The notes beneath the pieces are model-generated. The model was not told the origin of the DNA, made no database searches, and saw only the letters and a program-made list of their open reading frames with translations. Of a stretch of DNA of 64,000 bases, positions 37,795 through 49,562 are shown piece after piece. The first letter of the stretch is position 1, and every line of letters begins with the position of its first letter. The DNA is taken from NCBI GenBank assembly GCA_039707655.1, contig CM077665.1, positions 445,903,531 through 445,967,530 of the forward strand, in the 5' to 3' direction. Both the position numbers and the translations under genes were made by a program. This DNA is from Elymus sibiricus (lineage: Eukaryota > Streptophyta > Magnoliopsida > Poales > Poaceae).

Positions 37795-40700
37795 CTAAAT
37801 AGCAGCAGCGCCGTCTTCTCCCCCGGCATCCTTTGCGGCAGCGCCGTCTTCTCCTCCGTCCTTGGTCACGGCAGGCTCCGCACCGTCCGCCGGGTCCAAG
37901 TCGGCGTAGTCGTCGGTACTGGACTCGGCGGCTTCGTCGTCCGTCTCCCCGGCGCTGCCCTCCGGGTCGTCGATGGCAAGCCCAAGCCGGTCCTCCGGGA
38001 CCACCTCGCCGGCTGCCGTCCGCTCCGGGACATATTCGTCCCAAGGGGCAAAGGACGCGAGGTCGCTGGCTCGCGCGGCCAGCACGTCGGCGACCGCCTC
38101 CAGCGCGGCATCCGTGCCGGCGCGTTGGGCTGCGAGCAGCCCAAAATCCAGCTCGGGGTACCATGACCTCGCTACCCGAAGCGTCATGGCCGCCCCGGCG
38201 CGCGCCGCGGACGCCCTCCAGGCGTTCACCCGCGCGGACCCGGCCTCCAGCCACCGAGACAGCCGGCTCATGGATGCCGGCTCCACCGCGTCCGGCCAAA
38301 GGGTGCGGATCAGCCCCAAGCCGGTGGCCTGGAGCCGCTTCAGGGCCCGGACCACCTCGTCAAGACGCGCCCTGCCGCCGATCCCCACCTCTTCCATGGT
38401 CCAAGGCGCAAGCTCCCCAACTTGAACTCCAAGCGCCCGTTGCGCCTCGCGGTGGGCCTCCACGGCCGCCTCCGCTGCCGCCTATGTGCCCGGGAAGGCC
38501 GCTGGGGGAGAGTGGAGCGCATGATATAAGACGAAGAAAACAACGCCCCAAGCCAACGCACAAAGACATAAGAAAAACGTACCGGAGAGAAGCCGGTCCG
38601 CTTCCAGCGCTTCCTCCTGCTCCTTGGCAGCCCTGGCCGACCACTCCTGGAGCCGGCACTCGTACTCGACGCGGGCTGCCTCCTCCTCCCTGGCCGCCTT
38701 CGCCAGCGAGGCATCCTTCGCCTTCAGATCCTTGCGATGGGCCGCGTCCCGCTCCTCCAACCGCCGTTGGAAAGCCGCCTCCCACTCCTCTAACTCCCGA
38801 CGATGAGCCGCCTCACGCCCGTCCTTCTCCGCCTTCGCCTGGTCCGCCTCCTGGCGGAGCCGGTCGCGCTCCGTCGTCAGGAGGTCCCGCTCCTCGCCAA
38901 GCCGCACCACCTGGCGTCAGAGGCTGACCGTCTCGGTGTGGGTGGCTGCTTGAGACGAGGTCGCCGCTGTCAGAAAGCAAACAAAAGAAGGGATTCAGCC
39001 CGCCTCCAGGGCAACCGGCCTGAATCCCGGGGGCTACACCCAGTGGGCGCGCTCGCGCACCCCCACTGGAAGTTCGTTAGAACACATACCTTGCAGATCC
39101 GCAGACATGACGGCTAGCCGATTCTCGGCCCCACGGTACAAGCCCAGCAGCGTGTTGTACGCGGCCACCCGACGGTCGTGCGCGGCCTACAAAGAACGCC
39201 AGCAAAGATGCCATCAGACTCGACCCGCCTACATCCCGAGCCGGCCCGAGTCTCGGGGGCTACACCCAATGGGTGCGCTGGCGCGCCCCCACTGGAAAAA
39301 ACCAAAACGAAGAGGCTTCGGGTACTCACCGCAACAGACTGCTCGAGGTGGACCAGCCGGTCGCTGGCGGCCCGGGCGTCTTGCGCCACCTGGACTCGGC
39401 AGGCGGCGAACTCCTCGACGACGGCAACCACCGCAGCCCCAAGGGCGCTCAGCGCGTCGTTGATAGCCCCGCCTCCGGCCGTGGCCCAGGTTTCCTGCGG
39501 CCGACCCCCGTTGGCGGGCCCGGATGCGCCCTTCGCCGTGATCGCCAGGCGGACTCCCCTTTCCGGCGCCACGGTTCCGGGTGCCCCTGCTGACGAGCCT
39601 GGGGCGTCTGCCCCTCCGGGCGCCGCCGTCACGCTGACCGGCGCTCCGCCCGTGTCGGCGCCGGACCGGCTCGCCTCCGGAGTCGGGGCCTCCGGGGCCG
39701 GAACCTCCGCGTCCAGAACGACGACTTCTGGGGGGCCCTCCGCCTCCGGCGGCACATCGCCCGCCCCCGGCGGGGCTGCGTCGCGATCCATCTCCTCCCT
39801 TCCTCCAGCGCTGGCCGCGCCTGCGCCCGCTGCCGCGCGCGCGTCTTCCGCGGCCTTCGTGTCCGCCTCCGCCCGCCGCTCGGGATCGTGGTGGTCCTTC
39901 GACCTCCTCTCCCGGCCGCGGGGGAACGGCTCCCACGATTGGCCGGCCGCCCCTCCGCTGGCTCCCTCCGACGGCTGCAGCTTCTTCGCCGCCTTCTCCC
40001 AGAGACGGCGCTCCTCAGCGCGCCGCTCTTGCTCGGCCGCCTCGAGATCTCGCCATGCCTGGCGCTCCCTCTCCTCGGCGGTGTTCGGCGGCGCCGTCCT
40101 CGTGGCCTCGCCGCCCGGGGTCCTCCCCAGGGCGCGCGCCTCCCTGATCAGGCGGAATAAGGAAAAGGGGGGGACATGGAAAAGACTAACGAGGCATGGC
40201 GAAGAGGAGATGGGCTTACCCGACGACGACGGGGACCGCCCTCCTCGCGGGCCCCGTCTGGGCGACCCGCCGCTTCTTCCCACCGCCCCCGCGGCCGCCG
40301 CCCGGCGGCGCGGCGGCTGCCCGTTTGGGCGCCGGCTTGGTGACAGCCGGCTGCTTCCCCCTGCCACTCGCATCCGCGCCGCCCCGGCTAGGCTCGTGGC
40401 CGGCTCGGCGTGGGCGCCTCCTCGGCGCCGCGACGTCGTCCTCCGAGGCCTCGGGGTCCTCCGGAGCCTCTGCATCACGCGACTCCTCCGACTCAGCGTC
40501 ATCGTCGGTCCAATTCCGCAGACGCGACGGGGGAGGAAACTCACCCGTCGACTCGGCCTCCTCCGTCTCTGTCTCTGCCTCGCCGGGATCGGACGCGCCG
40601 GCTTGCTCCAAGTTCGCCGGCTCCACGTCGTCGGCGTCCTCGACCTCCTCGGGGTCCGAGTCCACCAAGTCGGCAGCCGGCTCCCCGTAGTCCTACAACT

Positions 40701-41693
40701 GCGGGAAAACCTGCGGGCGGGCGAAGCGCCTCACCGTCAGGACAAGGGGAGGGCGCCATCTCTGAAAAGGAGGAGAGGGCGAGATGGCTAGTCACTTACC
40801 CGCGGCGCCGGATCGCTTCGGCTGTACGGGGTTTTCCCCCATTGCCACCCCTTTTCGCTCAGCTTCGCCGTCGAGATGGCGTTCACCCTCCTTGCCACCT
40901 GAATCGGCTTCAGCTCCTTGGTGGAGAGCCGGCAGGGGTCGTGCCGCCCTCCCATCTGGCAGATGAGGTGCGGCCGGCTCTGCAGCGGCTGCACCCGGCG
41001 CGCCACCATCGCGGCCAACAGATCGGAGGCCTTCAGCCCCTCTGTCCCGGTCATCACCAGCAGGCGCTCGCAGAGCCGGTCCGCCGTCTCGGGCGCCGGG
41101 GGCGAAGCCGTCCGCCAGTTCAGCATCGCCACCGGCGGCTGGTTGACGAAGTCGGGGAGGTTGATGTAGTCCTCCTCCGGCTTCACGTTCTTCACGTAGA
41201 AGAACCCCCGCTGCCAATTCTTCACCGACTCCTGCAGCGGGAGTTTCGGGAAGCCGGCTCCCTTGCGGATATGGATCAGGGCGCCCCCACAGGCGGTCAT
41301 GACCTTCTGCTGCGTCGCCGGGTCCTTCACCGTCTGCCGCTTGAGGAAGAACAGCTGGAACCAGAGGTCAAGCCTCGGCTCCACCCCCAAGAACCCCTCG
41401 CAGAGGGTAACGAACGCCGCCAACTACAAGACGGTGTTGGGGGCGAGGTGGTGCGGCTGCAGGCCGAACCGCATCAAGAACCGCCGGAGGAACGTACTCG
41501 CCGACAGCCCGAGCCCGCGGAGGAAATGTTCGGCGAAGACGACCACCTCGCCCTCCCACGGGGCCGGGAAGTTCTCCGGCCCGGCGATGCACGCCTCCAG
41601 GTGCACCTCCGACGGAAGCTTGCGGCGGTGGCGGAGGTGCTCGATGAATTGCTCATCAACGTCGCTGCCGTCCCAAGCACCCTTGCTCGCCAT
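37795..41693 (-). pseudogene. Antisense multi-exon gene of the Gypsy element (PF04195-like)
   Basis: The minus-strand parse is 40800-41693, 40220-40710, 39330-40143, 39090-39186, 38583-38966 and 37795-38481, with donors gtaagt, gtaagc, gtgagt, gtatgt and gtacgt. The first exon resembles the 'putative gypsy type transposon' domain found antisense in Tat elements such as Grande and RIRE2 (DLWFQLFFLKRQ, NWQRGFFYVKN). Later exons are acidic, then Ala/Glu/Arg-rich coiled coil (38583-38966), then an acidic C-terminus. Four of the five junctions keep frame in my parse; the last does not. Stops interrupt it at 41424-41426 (TAG), 40693-40695 (TAG) and 38917-38919 (TGA). The frame stays open upstream to 41900, so the start is uncertain. 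Function unknown. Confidence 0.75.
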
Positions 41694-41900
41694 GGTTCCT
41701 GAAGAGGCTTGCGGTCGCGGCGGCGAGCGCGGATGCTCGGCCGCACTGCGAGCCTTCGGCGGCGGCGGGCGGCGGCACGACGGGCGCGCGGGCTTTACCC
41801 TCTTTCTCTCTCTCTCGAAGCAGGAGGGGGAGGGCGACGAGGACGATACGACTGGGGCGGTTGGAGAGAATGTGCCGTTCTGTTCCTCTCCCCTCTCCAT

Positions 41901-42313
41901 TTAAACCCCGCGCGGCCAATCGCGGGGGGCGGATTCATTGCGCGCGACCCCCGCGATTCCCGCCGCATGCGGGATGGAAGTTATTGCGCTTGGGAGCACC
42001 AACCGACGGCCCGAGCCGTAAAAGATCCGTGCGCGCGGGCCGAGGCCGCGGCCATGGAGGGCCCCACCCCACGGCCCGGTCTTGTCCACCGCGCGGCCTG
42101 TCAGGCCACAGCCCGTTACGTCTCCCACGTGGCGTGGCTTTTCCACCCGACGGGGCGCCCGAGGCGGCGTGCGAAGCGTTGGCCGGCTGCGGAGCCGGCC
42201 ACCGCTTGCCCGCGTCGTCTGGCTTCCGAGGCACGTTGTGGCACAAAGGCGATATTCAAGCCGGCGAGGACCGCCACGGTTCGTCGGCGGGCCTCCCCTG
42301 CTTCGGGGACTAC
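41901..42313. other. Gypsy spacer before the 3' LTR
   Basis: GC-rich non-coding DNA, presumably holding the antisense gene's promoter and the polypurine tract. The last bases, GCTTCGGGGACTAC, precede the LTR start at 42314. ORFs here lack domains. Confidence 0.6.
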
Positions 42314-43289
42314 TGTCGGGAGGATGACCCTGGGGTAGCCTTAAACGACCCACTACTCCAACTTTCTGACGCGACTGAAGGACGAGCCGCTTCCCCCTAC
42401 AGTCCGGCTACGCCCTGTCGGTTACGCCCCGCCGGCTACGCACCACCGGCTGCGCCCCGCCGGCTATGCCTTGCCGGCTGCGACGAGCCAGCCGGCTAGG
42501 GGCGGAGACGCCTAGCCCCCTGGCCGGCCGCGCGTTGGATGCCGCGGTCGAGGTACGCATGGCAACAGTGGCCCCCATCCCATCGGGGGTCAGCGCCCGT
42601 GTGGCCACAGTAGAGCTGACGGTGCCTCTGACTCTGGCCGATGGCGACCGGGCTCCCAACAGTGCCGGCACGCCTTCAACCACTCCATTACCTGCTCCGG
42701 CGTGGCTACAGCGCGGCCGGCCGTACCGCTGACCTTGGTCGGTTGCCACAAGACGATGCCCCAGAGGACGGTCCGTGCCGCGACATGACCGGCATTGGGA
42801 CCTACCCCGCAGGCCCCGCCGGCTCCCGACGGGACCTTGCAGCCGGCGGGCCCTACCAGCGACAAGACCCCACAGCCGGGGGCCCCCACAGCCGGCCGGA
42901 GAGGCTGCCGGCTGGGGCCCCCCCTAAGACCTCTTATTCGTATTGTAATCTGGGGGGTTGGCCTATAAAACCCCCCGGGCCTCCCCCATGCAAGGGGGAC
43001 GACTTTCTCCACTCACCACACTCACGTAGAGAGGCAGCAGGGGCAGTCCAGCCCTTTCTTCGTCCTCTAGCCATACAGCTCCAGGAGCACCATTGTAACC
43101 TCACCATTGTTTGAACTAGACCAAGCAGGACTAGGGGTGTTACCTCCCACGGAGGGCCCCGAACCTGGGTACATCGTGTGTCCGCCACCGCCTGTGCCTA
43201 ACCCCGCTCCCGGAGCCCGTCGGCGTCCTTCGGCCCCAACCACTCTCGATAAGCCTACCCATGGCATCTGCCGTGACAAAACGACGACA
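42314..43289 (+). repeat. Gypsy 3' LTR, 976 bases
   Basis: Starts TGTCGGGAGGATGACCCT and ends AAAACGACGACA, followed by the TATCT target duplication. It is collinear with the 5' LTR, with scattered, mostly transition, differences. Confidence 0.93.
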
Positions 43290-43294
43290 TATCT

Positions 43295-45404
43295 TCAGGA
43301 TCTCGCTCTTCCTTTGTGTCTGAAGCTTGTTTCGAAAATACTAGGTGCTTCAGCGTATTGCCTAGGTGATCCATACTGAATTGATGTGGATAGTGAGTTC
43401 AGGCAAGTATGTGACCAATATGCTTCCACCAAGGAATTGTGGCCGATGATTCTTGTTTTCATATATCTCTCCTTCTACGTATCTGTGTACAACCTACATA
43501 ATTCGAATGCCAAATTACTTACAAAATAACAAGCATGTATATATTTTTCCTCTAGTAACACGACTTGTACAAGCATTATAGTTTTATTATTACTTAATCT
43601 GCTAATCATGGGCTGATCACATTATCATCTATTCTAGTGTAGCTAATATATGAAGTCCATGTGTACCAATTGTAAATCGAATGTTCTTTTCCATCGTTTC
43701 GTATTTTTTTCTATGTTTAATCTCTACAAGTTCATATTACTTTTGCTTTTAGATCATAACTTCTGCTTGCTAACTTTTTTTTGCTTCATATTATTCTTAC
43801 TTTTTACCCATAACATTTGCTTATTCCGTTCTATATAAATGCACAGTTTTATAAAATGAGAGGTCAGCTTTCGGATGTTGGTAAGCCGAAGATCTGCCTG
43901 CCTGTGCTATGACTTAAGAGTACATGACAATAAGACAAGGCCAGGTTATTGTGTCGCCCCATTATCAATGGTTGTGAATGGCGCCCCGTGCCCGTGAGTC
44001 TTCAATGCTTGCCCTTCTTAAGGTTCTCTATGGAGTGACCTACAGTCTATTTATAGTCTGAAACACTTTGTCCAACACTTCAAGCTTGGTGTTTGCTTAT
44101 TTGAGAGTTTTGTAGGCATTGAGAGTAAACCGTGAAGAGGAAGAAAGAGAGATCTTAAGAGCGCTAGGAATGGGAATATGGAGGAAAGCCAAACTTATTT
44201 GCTTTCACCTCTACTATTGAAGGTGCAAATATTATGTTCCGTGTTTTCCCGATGCCTCCCATTCCTATAGTTCTTGAGCACTCCTTCCTCTTCCCTTTTG
44301 CTTGCGCAATAGATTAATGCATAAATCATAAATATGTGTTCACATACTTACATAATATGATATCTAGAAGGCTAGTAGAGAAGAGAAAGAAAAGAGAGCC
44401 TGAGAGTAGTGGGAATGGGACACATGGAGGAAACCCTAAAGGGAACGGTTGAAGTTGCAGTTGTCGTACCATGTTCACCACTGATGGATAGAGCATTTAC
44501 ACGTGCTGATTCGACCTCAACTTCTGAGTCGCGAGTGTAGATTCTACACATGGAAATGAAATAGAAAATTAGTTGCTTCGTCTGAAATCACAGTGTCCAC
44601 ATAGTTTAACCAAACAGATCAGATGATTACATAGATTTAATCTTGTAGGTGTTACTAGGTAAATATTAGTTATTGGACCTCTCAGAGAATATTTTTATCA
44701 AAATCTCAAAAGACTACTTTCCCTAAAAACGATTCATGATTCAGAAATTAAATGCATAACCAAATGATATGGTAAAACATTACAATATGACGGTCAACTC
44801 AAACAAGATGACGAAACAAATATGAGCACGCGGGGAAATGATATTTTATCACGAGTAATGAACCTTGAGAAAAAAGGGAATTGTTTCAAAAAAACATTAA
44901 GACCACCACTACGCCCGAGATCCAGGGGTATTAGCTTCAGTTGTTCACATTTGAAAAACTTATGAGCATCAACCAAAATAAAGCATTAAAGCAACTAAAT
45001 AGTTGCATCAGTTGAGTGGTCAAGGGAGTTCATTTCATTCTCTCTGGAGAGGTCAACTGCTTACATTTATATCAGTTGAGTTGTCAAGGAAAACAATCAA
45101 TTCAAGTAAATGAATGATGCATGTCAATCTGGTGATCACAAAATCCTGTATACAGTGGTCGTCCATTACTCCCTACTTCTATTGATCACTCCCCACTCTC
45201 CACCGTTTGGATTTTACTAGACAAAATCATGATCTAAGGTGTTTGTGCAATTTTTTTCCTCCTTGTGTTTTGAAGTTTGTTGACATAAATAGTGAGGGAC
45301 TGATGTGTTTGCTAGTGCACACAGAGTAACAGGTCCTGGAGTCTCGAGGAGTTTGGTTCAAACTCCAAAGATAATGGCATGTGTTGCAGCGAAAGTTATT
45401 GCTA
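43295..45404. other. Intergenic DNA right of the Gypsy element
   Basis: 43295-43430 completes the second 450-base repeat. 43640-43860 is T-rich. 44060-44440 is a further copy of the ~240-base array. 44441-45225 holds nothing I recognise. 45226-45404 looks like retroelement-derived sequence next to the inverted LTR. No gene found. Confidence 0.55.
44060..44440 (+). repeat. Second locus of the ~240-base repeat
   Basis: One full unit (about 44130-44372) and a partial one, homologous to 27439-28005, including the preface CTGAAACACTT..TCCA.CA.TTCAAGCTTG. It has the same orientation as the first array. Confidence 0.75.
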
Positions 45405-46757
45405 CTTGTGAGTTGCGTTGGGATTTTCCCCGAAGAGGAAGGGTGAAGCAATATAGTAGCTGATAAGTATTTCCCTCAGTGAGAACCAAGGTTATCGAAC
45501 CAATAGGAGAACCACGTAAATTCCAGTCTTCAGTAACTACACATACACAAAAGCAAACACTTGCACCCAACGCGAGCAAGAGGGTTGTCAATCCCCTTGA
45601 ACTCGTTACTTGCAAGGATTAATTCTGATAGTGATGGATAGAATAAAAGAAAAGTAAAAAAAAAATAGTAAAATTGCAGCAAGGTGTTTAGGTTTTTAGC
45701 AATATGATTAAGTAGACCCCGGGGCCATAGTTTTCACTAGAGGCTTCGCTCTTGAACACATAGCATACGGTGGGTAGAAAAATTACTGTTGGGCAATTGA
45801 CAGAAAAGCACATAGTTTTAAACATGATAGATCATGTATATAGGCATCATGTCCATAAACAAGTAGACCAAAATGATCCTGCATCTATTACTGTCACTCC
45901 GCTTCGAGAGCGCTTTTATGCTCGCCTCTCTAGGTATTAAGTTCATGACAAAGACAAACAGAGTAATACTTGGAGCAAGATGACATGATGTAGACAAAGT
46001 AAACTCAAGCAATATGAATAGACCCCGTCGTTTTACCATTAGTAGCAACAATACAAATACGGACCACTCCCACTGGGATATAGAGCACCGCAAGATTGAA
46101 CCCATTACAACGCACCACTCCCACTGAAGATAAATCAATCTAGCAGGCCAAACCAAATGGATAGATCGAAGAGGAATATGAAGCTATAACTATCATGCAT
46201 AATAAAGTTCGATTTGACTCAATTAGTTTCAATGAATAATCTGATCATAAACCCACAATTCATCAGATCCCAACAAACACACCGCAAAAGAAGATTACAT
46301 TGGATAGAACTCCAAGGAGATCGAGGAGAACATTATATTGAAGATCAAAGAGAGAGAAGAAGCCATCTAGCTACTAACTATGGAGCCGTAGGTCTATGGT
46401 GAAATACTCACACATCATCATGGAGGACACAAGGTTGATGAAGATGGCCTCTGTGATCGATCCCCCCTCCGGCAGATTACCGACAGAGGCCTCCAGATGG
46501 GATCACGGCGGAACAGAGGCTTGCAACGGTGGAAAAAGTATTTCAGGTGTCTCTCTATTGGTTTTGGGGTATATGTGAATATATAGAAGTGGAATTAGGC
46601 CAGGATGGTGGCCGAGGGAGTCATGAGCCTACGTAGCGCGCCATGCGACCTCATGGCTTGTCTAGCCTCCTCCCAAAGCTTCTAGAGTCTCTTTATGTCT
46701 AAAAATAACCCCCTTAAAGTTTCATCGTGTTTGGACTTAGTTTGGTACTCTTTCTTT
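45405..46757 (-). repeat. Truncated Gypsy LTR, minus orientation
   Basis: The reverse complement is collinear with the plus-strand LTR at 46980-48446 over most of its length (shared TGCGGTGTGTTTGTTGGGAT, CTGAGGGAAATACTTA and CAATTGCCCAACAGTAATTT). The first part of the LTR is missing, cut at about 46757 where the other element's internal DNA begins. A TATA-like GTGAATATATAG lies near 46576. Considerably diverged from its partner. Confidence 0.75.
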
Positions 46758-46979
46758 AGTGTTGATATTTTGAAAGACATGGTTGCTTGTTGGCATGCTT
46801 GAGTATTGAAGTCATTATGCTAAAACTAGACTATTGCTTTGAATCATCTAAAAGTCCAAATGTCCATGCTACAAAAGAAAAGAATATGAGATGAACATGT
46901 TAGGCAGCATTCCACATCAAAAATTCTGTTTTTATCATTTACCTACTCGAGGACGAGTAGAAATTATGCTTGGGGATGC
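46758..46979 (+). mobile_element. Internal 3' end of a Gypsy element with polypurine tract
   Basis: A sequence typical of the segment before the 3' LTR in TGATACGTC-type Triticeae Gypsy elements. It contains ATTTACCTACTCGAGGACGA and ends TGCTTGGGGATGC directly before the LTR. Only ~220 bases remain; the rest of the element is absent. Confidence 0.7.
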
Positions 46980-48446
46980 TGATATGTCTCCAACGTATCT
47001 ATAATTTTTGCTTGCTGTTTTTGCTTGTTTTTTACTTCGCAGAATATCAGTACCAAACGGAGTCCAATCGCGACGAAACTTTTTGGAGATTTTTGGGACC
47101 AGAAGACATCCAGTGGGCCAAAGAAGTGCTAGAGAGGTGGGCCGTGGAGACCACAACCCACCAGGGCGCGCTAGGGGGCCCCGGCGCGCCCTGATGGGTT
47201 GTGCCCTCCTCGGGGCCCCTCTCCACCGCCTCTGATGCCTATAAATTCCTAAATATTCCAGAAACCCTAGGGGAGTCAACGAAAAACACATCCAGCAGCC
47301 GCAAGTTCCAGAACCTCGAGATCCAATCTAACACCATCACGGAGGGGTTCATCATCCTCATTGGTGCCTCTCCAATGATGCGTGAGTAGTCCACCATAGA
47401 CCTACGGGTCCGTAGGCAGTAGCTAGATGGCTTCCTCTCTCTCTTTTGATTCTCAATACAATAGTCTCTTGGAGATCTATTTGATGTAAACTTTTGCGGT
47501 GTGTTTGTTGGGATCCGATGAATTTTGAGTTTATGATCAGTTTCTATCCATGAATATTATTTGAGTCTTCTTTGATCTCTTATATGTATGATTACTTATA
47601 GCCCCGTATTTCTTCTTCGAATCTTTGGTGTAGTTAGGCCAACTAGATCGATTTTTCTTGCCATGGGAAGAGGTGCTTTGTGATGGGTTCGGTCTTGCGG
47701 TGTCCTTTCCCAATGACAGAAGGGGCAGCAAGGCACGCATGTATCGTTGCCATTAAGGATAACAAGATGGGGCTCTATTCCTACATGAATAGATCTTGTC
47801 TACATCATGTCATCGTTCTTATTGCATTACTCCGGTTTTTCCATGAACTCAATACACTAGATGCATGCTGGATAGCGGTCGATGTGTGGAGTAATAGTGG
47901 TAGATGCAGGCAGAAGTCGGTCTACTTATCTTGGACGTAATGCCTATATAATGATCATCGCCTTGGATATCGTCATGATTATTTGATCTTCTATCAATTG
48001 CCCAACAGTAATTTGTTCACCCAACCTGCGCTGTACTCATGAGAGAAGCCACTAGTGAAACCTACGGCCCCCGGGTCTACTTTTCCAACATATTGCTTTC
48101 CGATCTATCTTTTTGCCTCTTTTGTTTTCAGATCTATTATTCCAAAACCCAAAAATATATTGCTCACTTTTTATTTGCTTTTTTTTATTTTGTGTTCTTG
48201 AGAGATCTATCTCTCCAATCTATCACTACCTAATCTATCTTTTTAACGTAGAGAGATTGACAACCTCTCTTTCGCGTCGGGTTGCAAGTATTTGTTCTTT
48301 GTGTGCAGGTGCTGCTTATTAGGTGGTGGTGATCCTCCTACTGGTTCGATACCTTGGTTTCATAACTGAGGGAAATACTTACCGTCGCTGCGCTGCATCA
48401 TCCCTTCCTCTTTGGGGAAATACCGACGCAGTCTCAAGCCACGTCA
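46980..48446 (+). repeat. Gypsy 3' LTR, TGATATGTC type
   Basis: 1467 bases starting TGATATGTCTCCAACGTATC and ending AAGCCACGTCA, preceded by a polypurine tract. CCTATAAATT near 47239 is a likely TATA box. A long inverted repeat at about 47155-47205 (ACCCACCAGGGCGCGC paired with GGCGCGCCCTGATGGGT) lies just upstream of it. It abuts a Gypsy pol fragment at about 48447. Confidence 0.78.
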
Positions 48447-49562
48447 AGGAGCAAACCAGGTGCGGTTTAGTGCCGCTCATAAGTAGTCCATTTGCTCGTT
48501 CAACCTGTCCGTTAGTTTGCGGGTGGTATACGGAGGCGTAATCAAGCTTAATGACTAAATTTGCACACCAGTCCTTAACTTCCCGAGCAGTAAAATTGGA
48601 CCCATTGTCTGTTATTATACTATGAGGAACACCATAATGGTGAACCACGCCGGATATAAAGTCGATGACTGGGTCAGATTTAGCAGAACTTACTAGCTTG
48701 GCTTCAATCCATTTAGTGAATTTGTCCACCATAACCAGTAAATATTTCTTCTTCTTGGTCCCCCTTTAAGTGGTCCGACCATGGCCAACCCCCATACCGC
48801 AAAAGGCCAAGTGACTGGTATCGTCCGAAGAGAAGCTGCGGGCATGTGGCTTTGATTTGCAAAGAGCTGACACCCAACACAGTGTTGTACGAGTGTGTGA
48901 GCATCAGCGCGAGCCGTGGGCCAGAAGAAACCGGCCCGGAAGGCCTTACTGACAAGGGCTCGAGCGGCTGCATGATGGCCGCCCATACCCGCGTGCATTT
49001 CGGCTAAAAGTAGCTTACCTTCTTCTTCGGATATGCATCGTTGGAGTACTCAAGTGGTTCTTATTTTGTATAGCTCACCCTCGTAGACCTTGTAAGACTT
49101 GGATCGTCGAATTATTCGTCTTGCTTCTGTTTGGTCATCGGGGAGCTCTTGACGGATTAGATAGGCGAGGAAGATTTCGGTCCATGGCGCGATTACTGCC
49201 ATAACTTCATGGGCCGAAGGTGTTTCTTCAAGTGCCGAACCACCGATAATTTGTTCATCTGGTTCAGCCATGTTAGGGGTGACCAGCTCCTGATCATTGG
49301 TTCCATCAATGTTATCTCCGTCCTGCCATACCACGGACGGCTTGAAGAGCCGTTCCAAGAAAGTATTCTTAGGAACCGGGTTGCGTTTAGCGCCCATGCG
49401 GGCGAGGACGTCGGCAACTTGATTGTTGTCTCTAGTGACATGATGGAATTCGAGGCCCTCGAACCGTGCTTATATTTTAAGAACAACGTTCCTGTACGCC
49501 GCCATTTTTGGATTTTTGGCGTCGAATTCACCGTTAATTTGTGAGATGGCAAGGTTTGAATC

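Larger units (their letters stand above)
29575..43289 (+). mobile_element. Ty3/Gypsy retrotransposon, Tat lineage (Grande/RIRE2-like), complete structure
   Basis: A 13.7-kb element with 5' LTR 29575-30549, 3' LTR 42314-43289 and target duplication TATCT at 29570-29574 and 43290-43294. It has a PBS, a sense gag-pol frame (30521-37138) and an antisense multi-exon gene (37795-41693). Protease-RT-RNase H-integrase order makes it Gypsy. The absence of a chromodomain, the additional RNase H before integrase and the antisense gene point to the Tat lineage; the family name is inference. By eye the LTRs differ at roughly two dozen positions plus an indel, suggesting an age near one million years at usual grass rates. 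Confidence 0.93.

Noticed and set aside
39178..40791. 537-codon plus-strand frame in the Gypsy element
   Set aside because: It lies opposite exons of the antisense gene, which have better splice sites and family similarity; low-complexity Pro/Ser/Ala/Arg composition.
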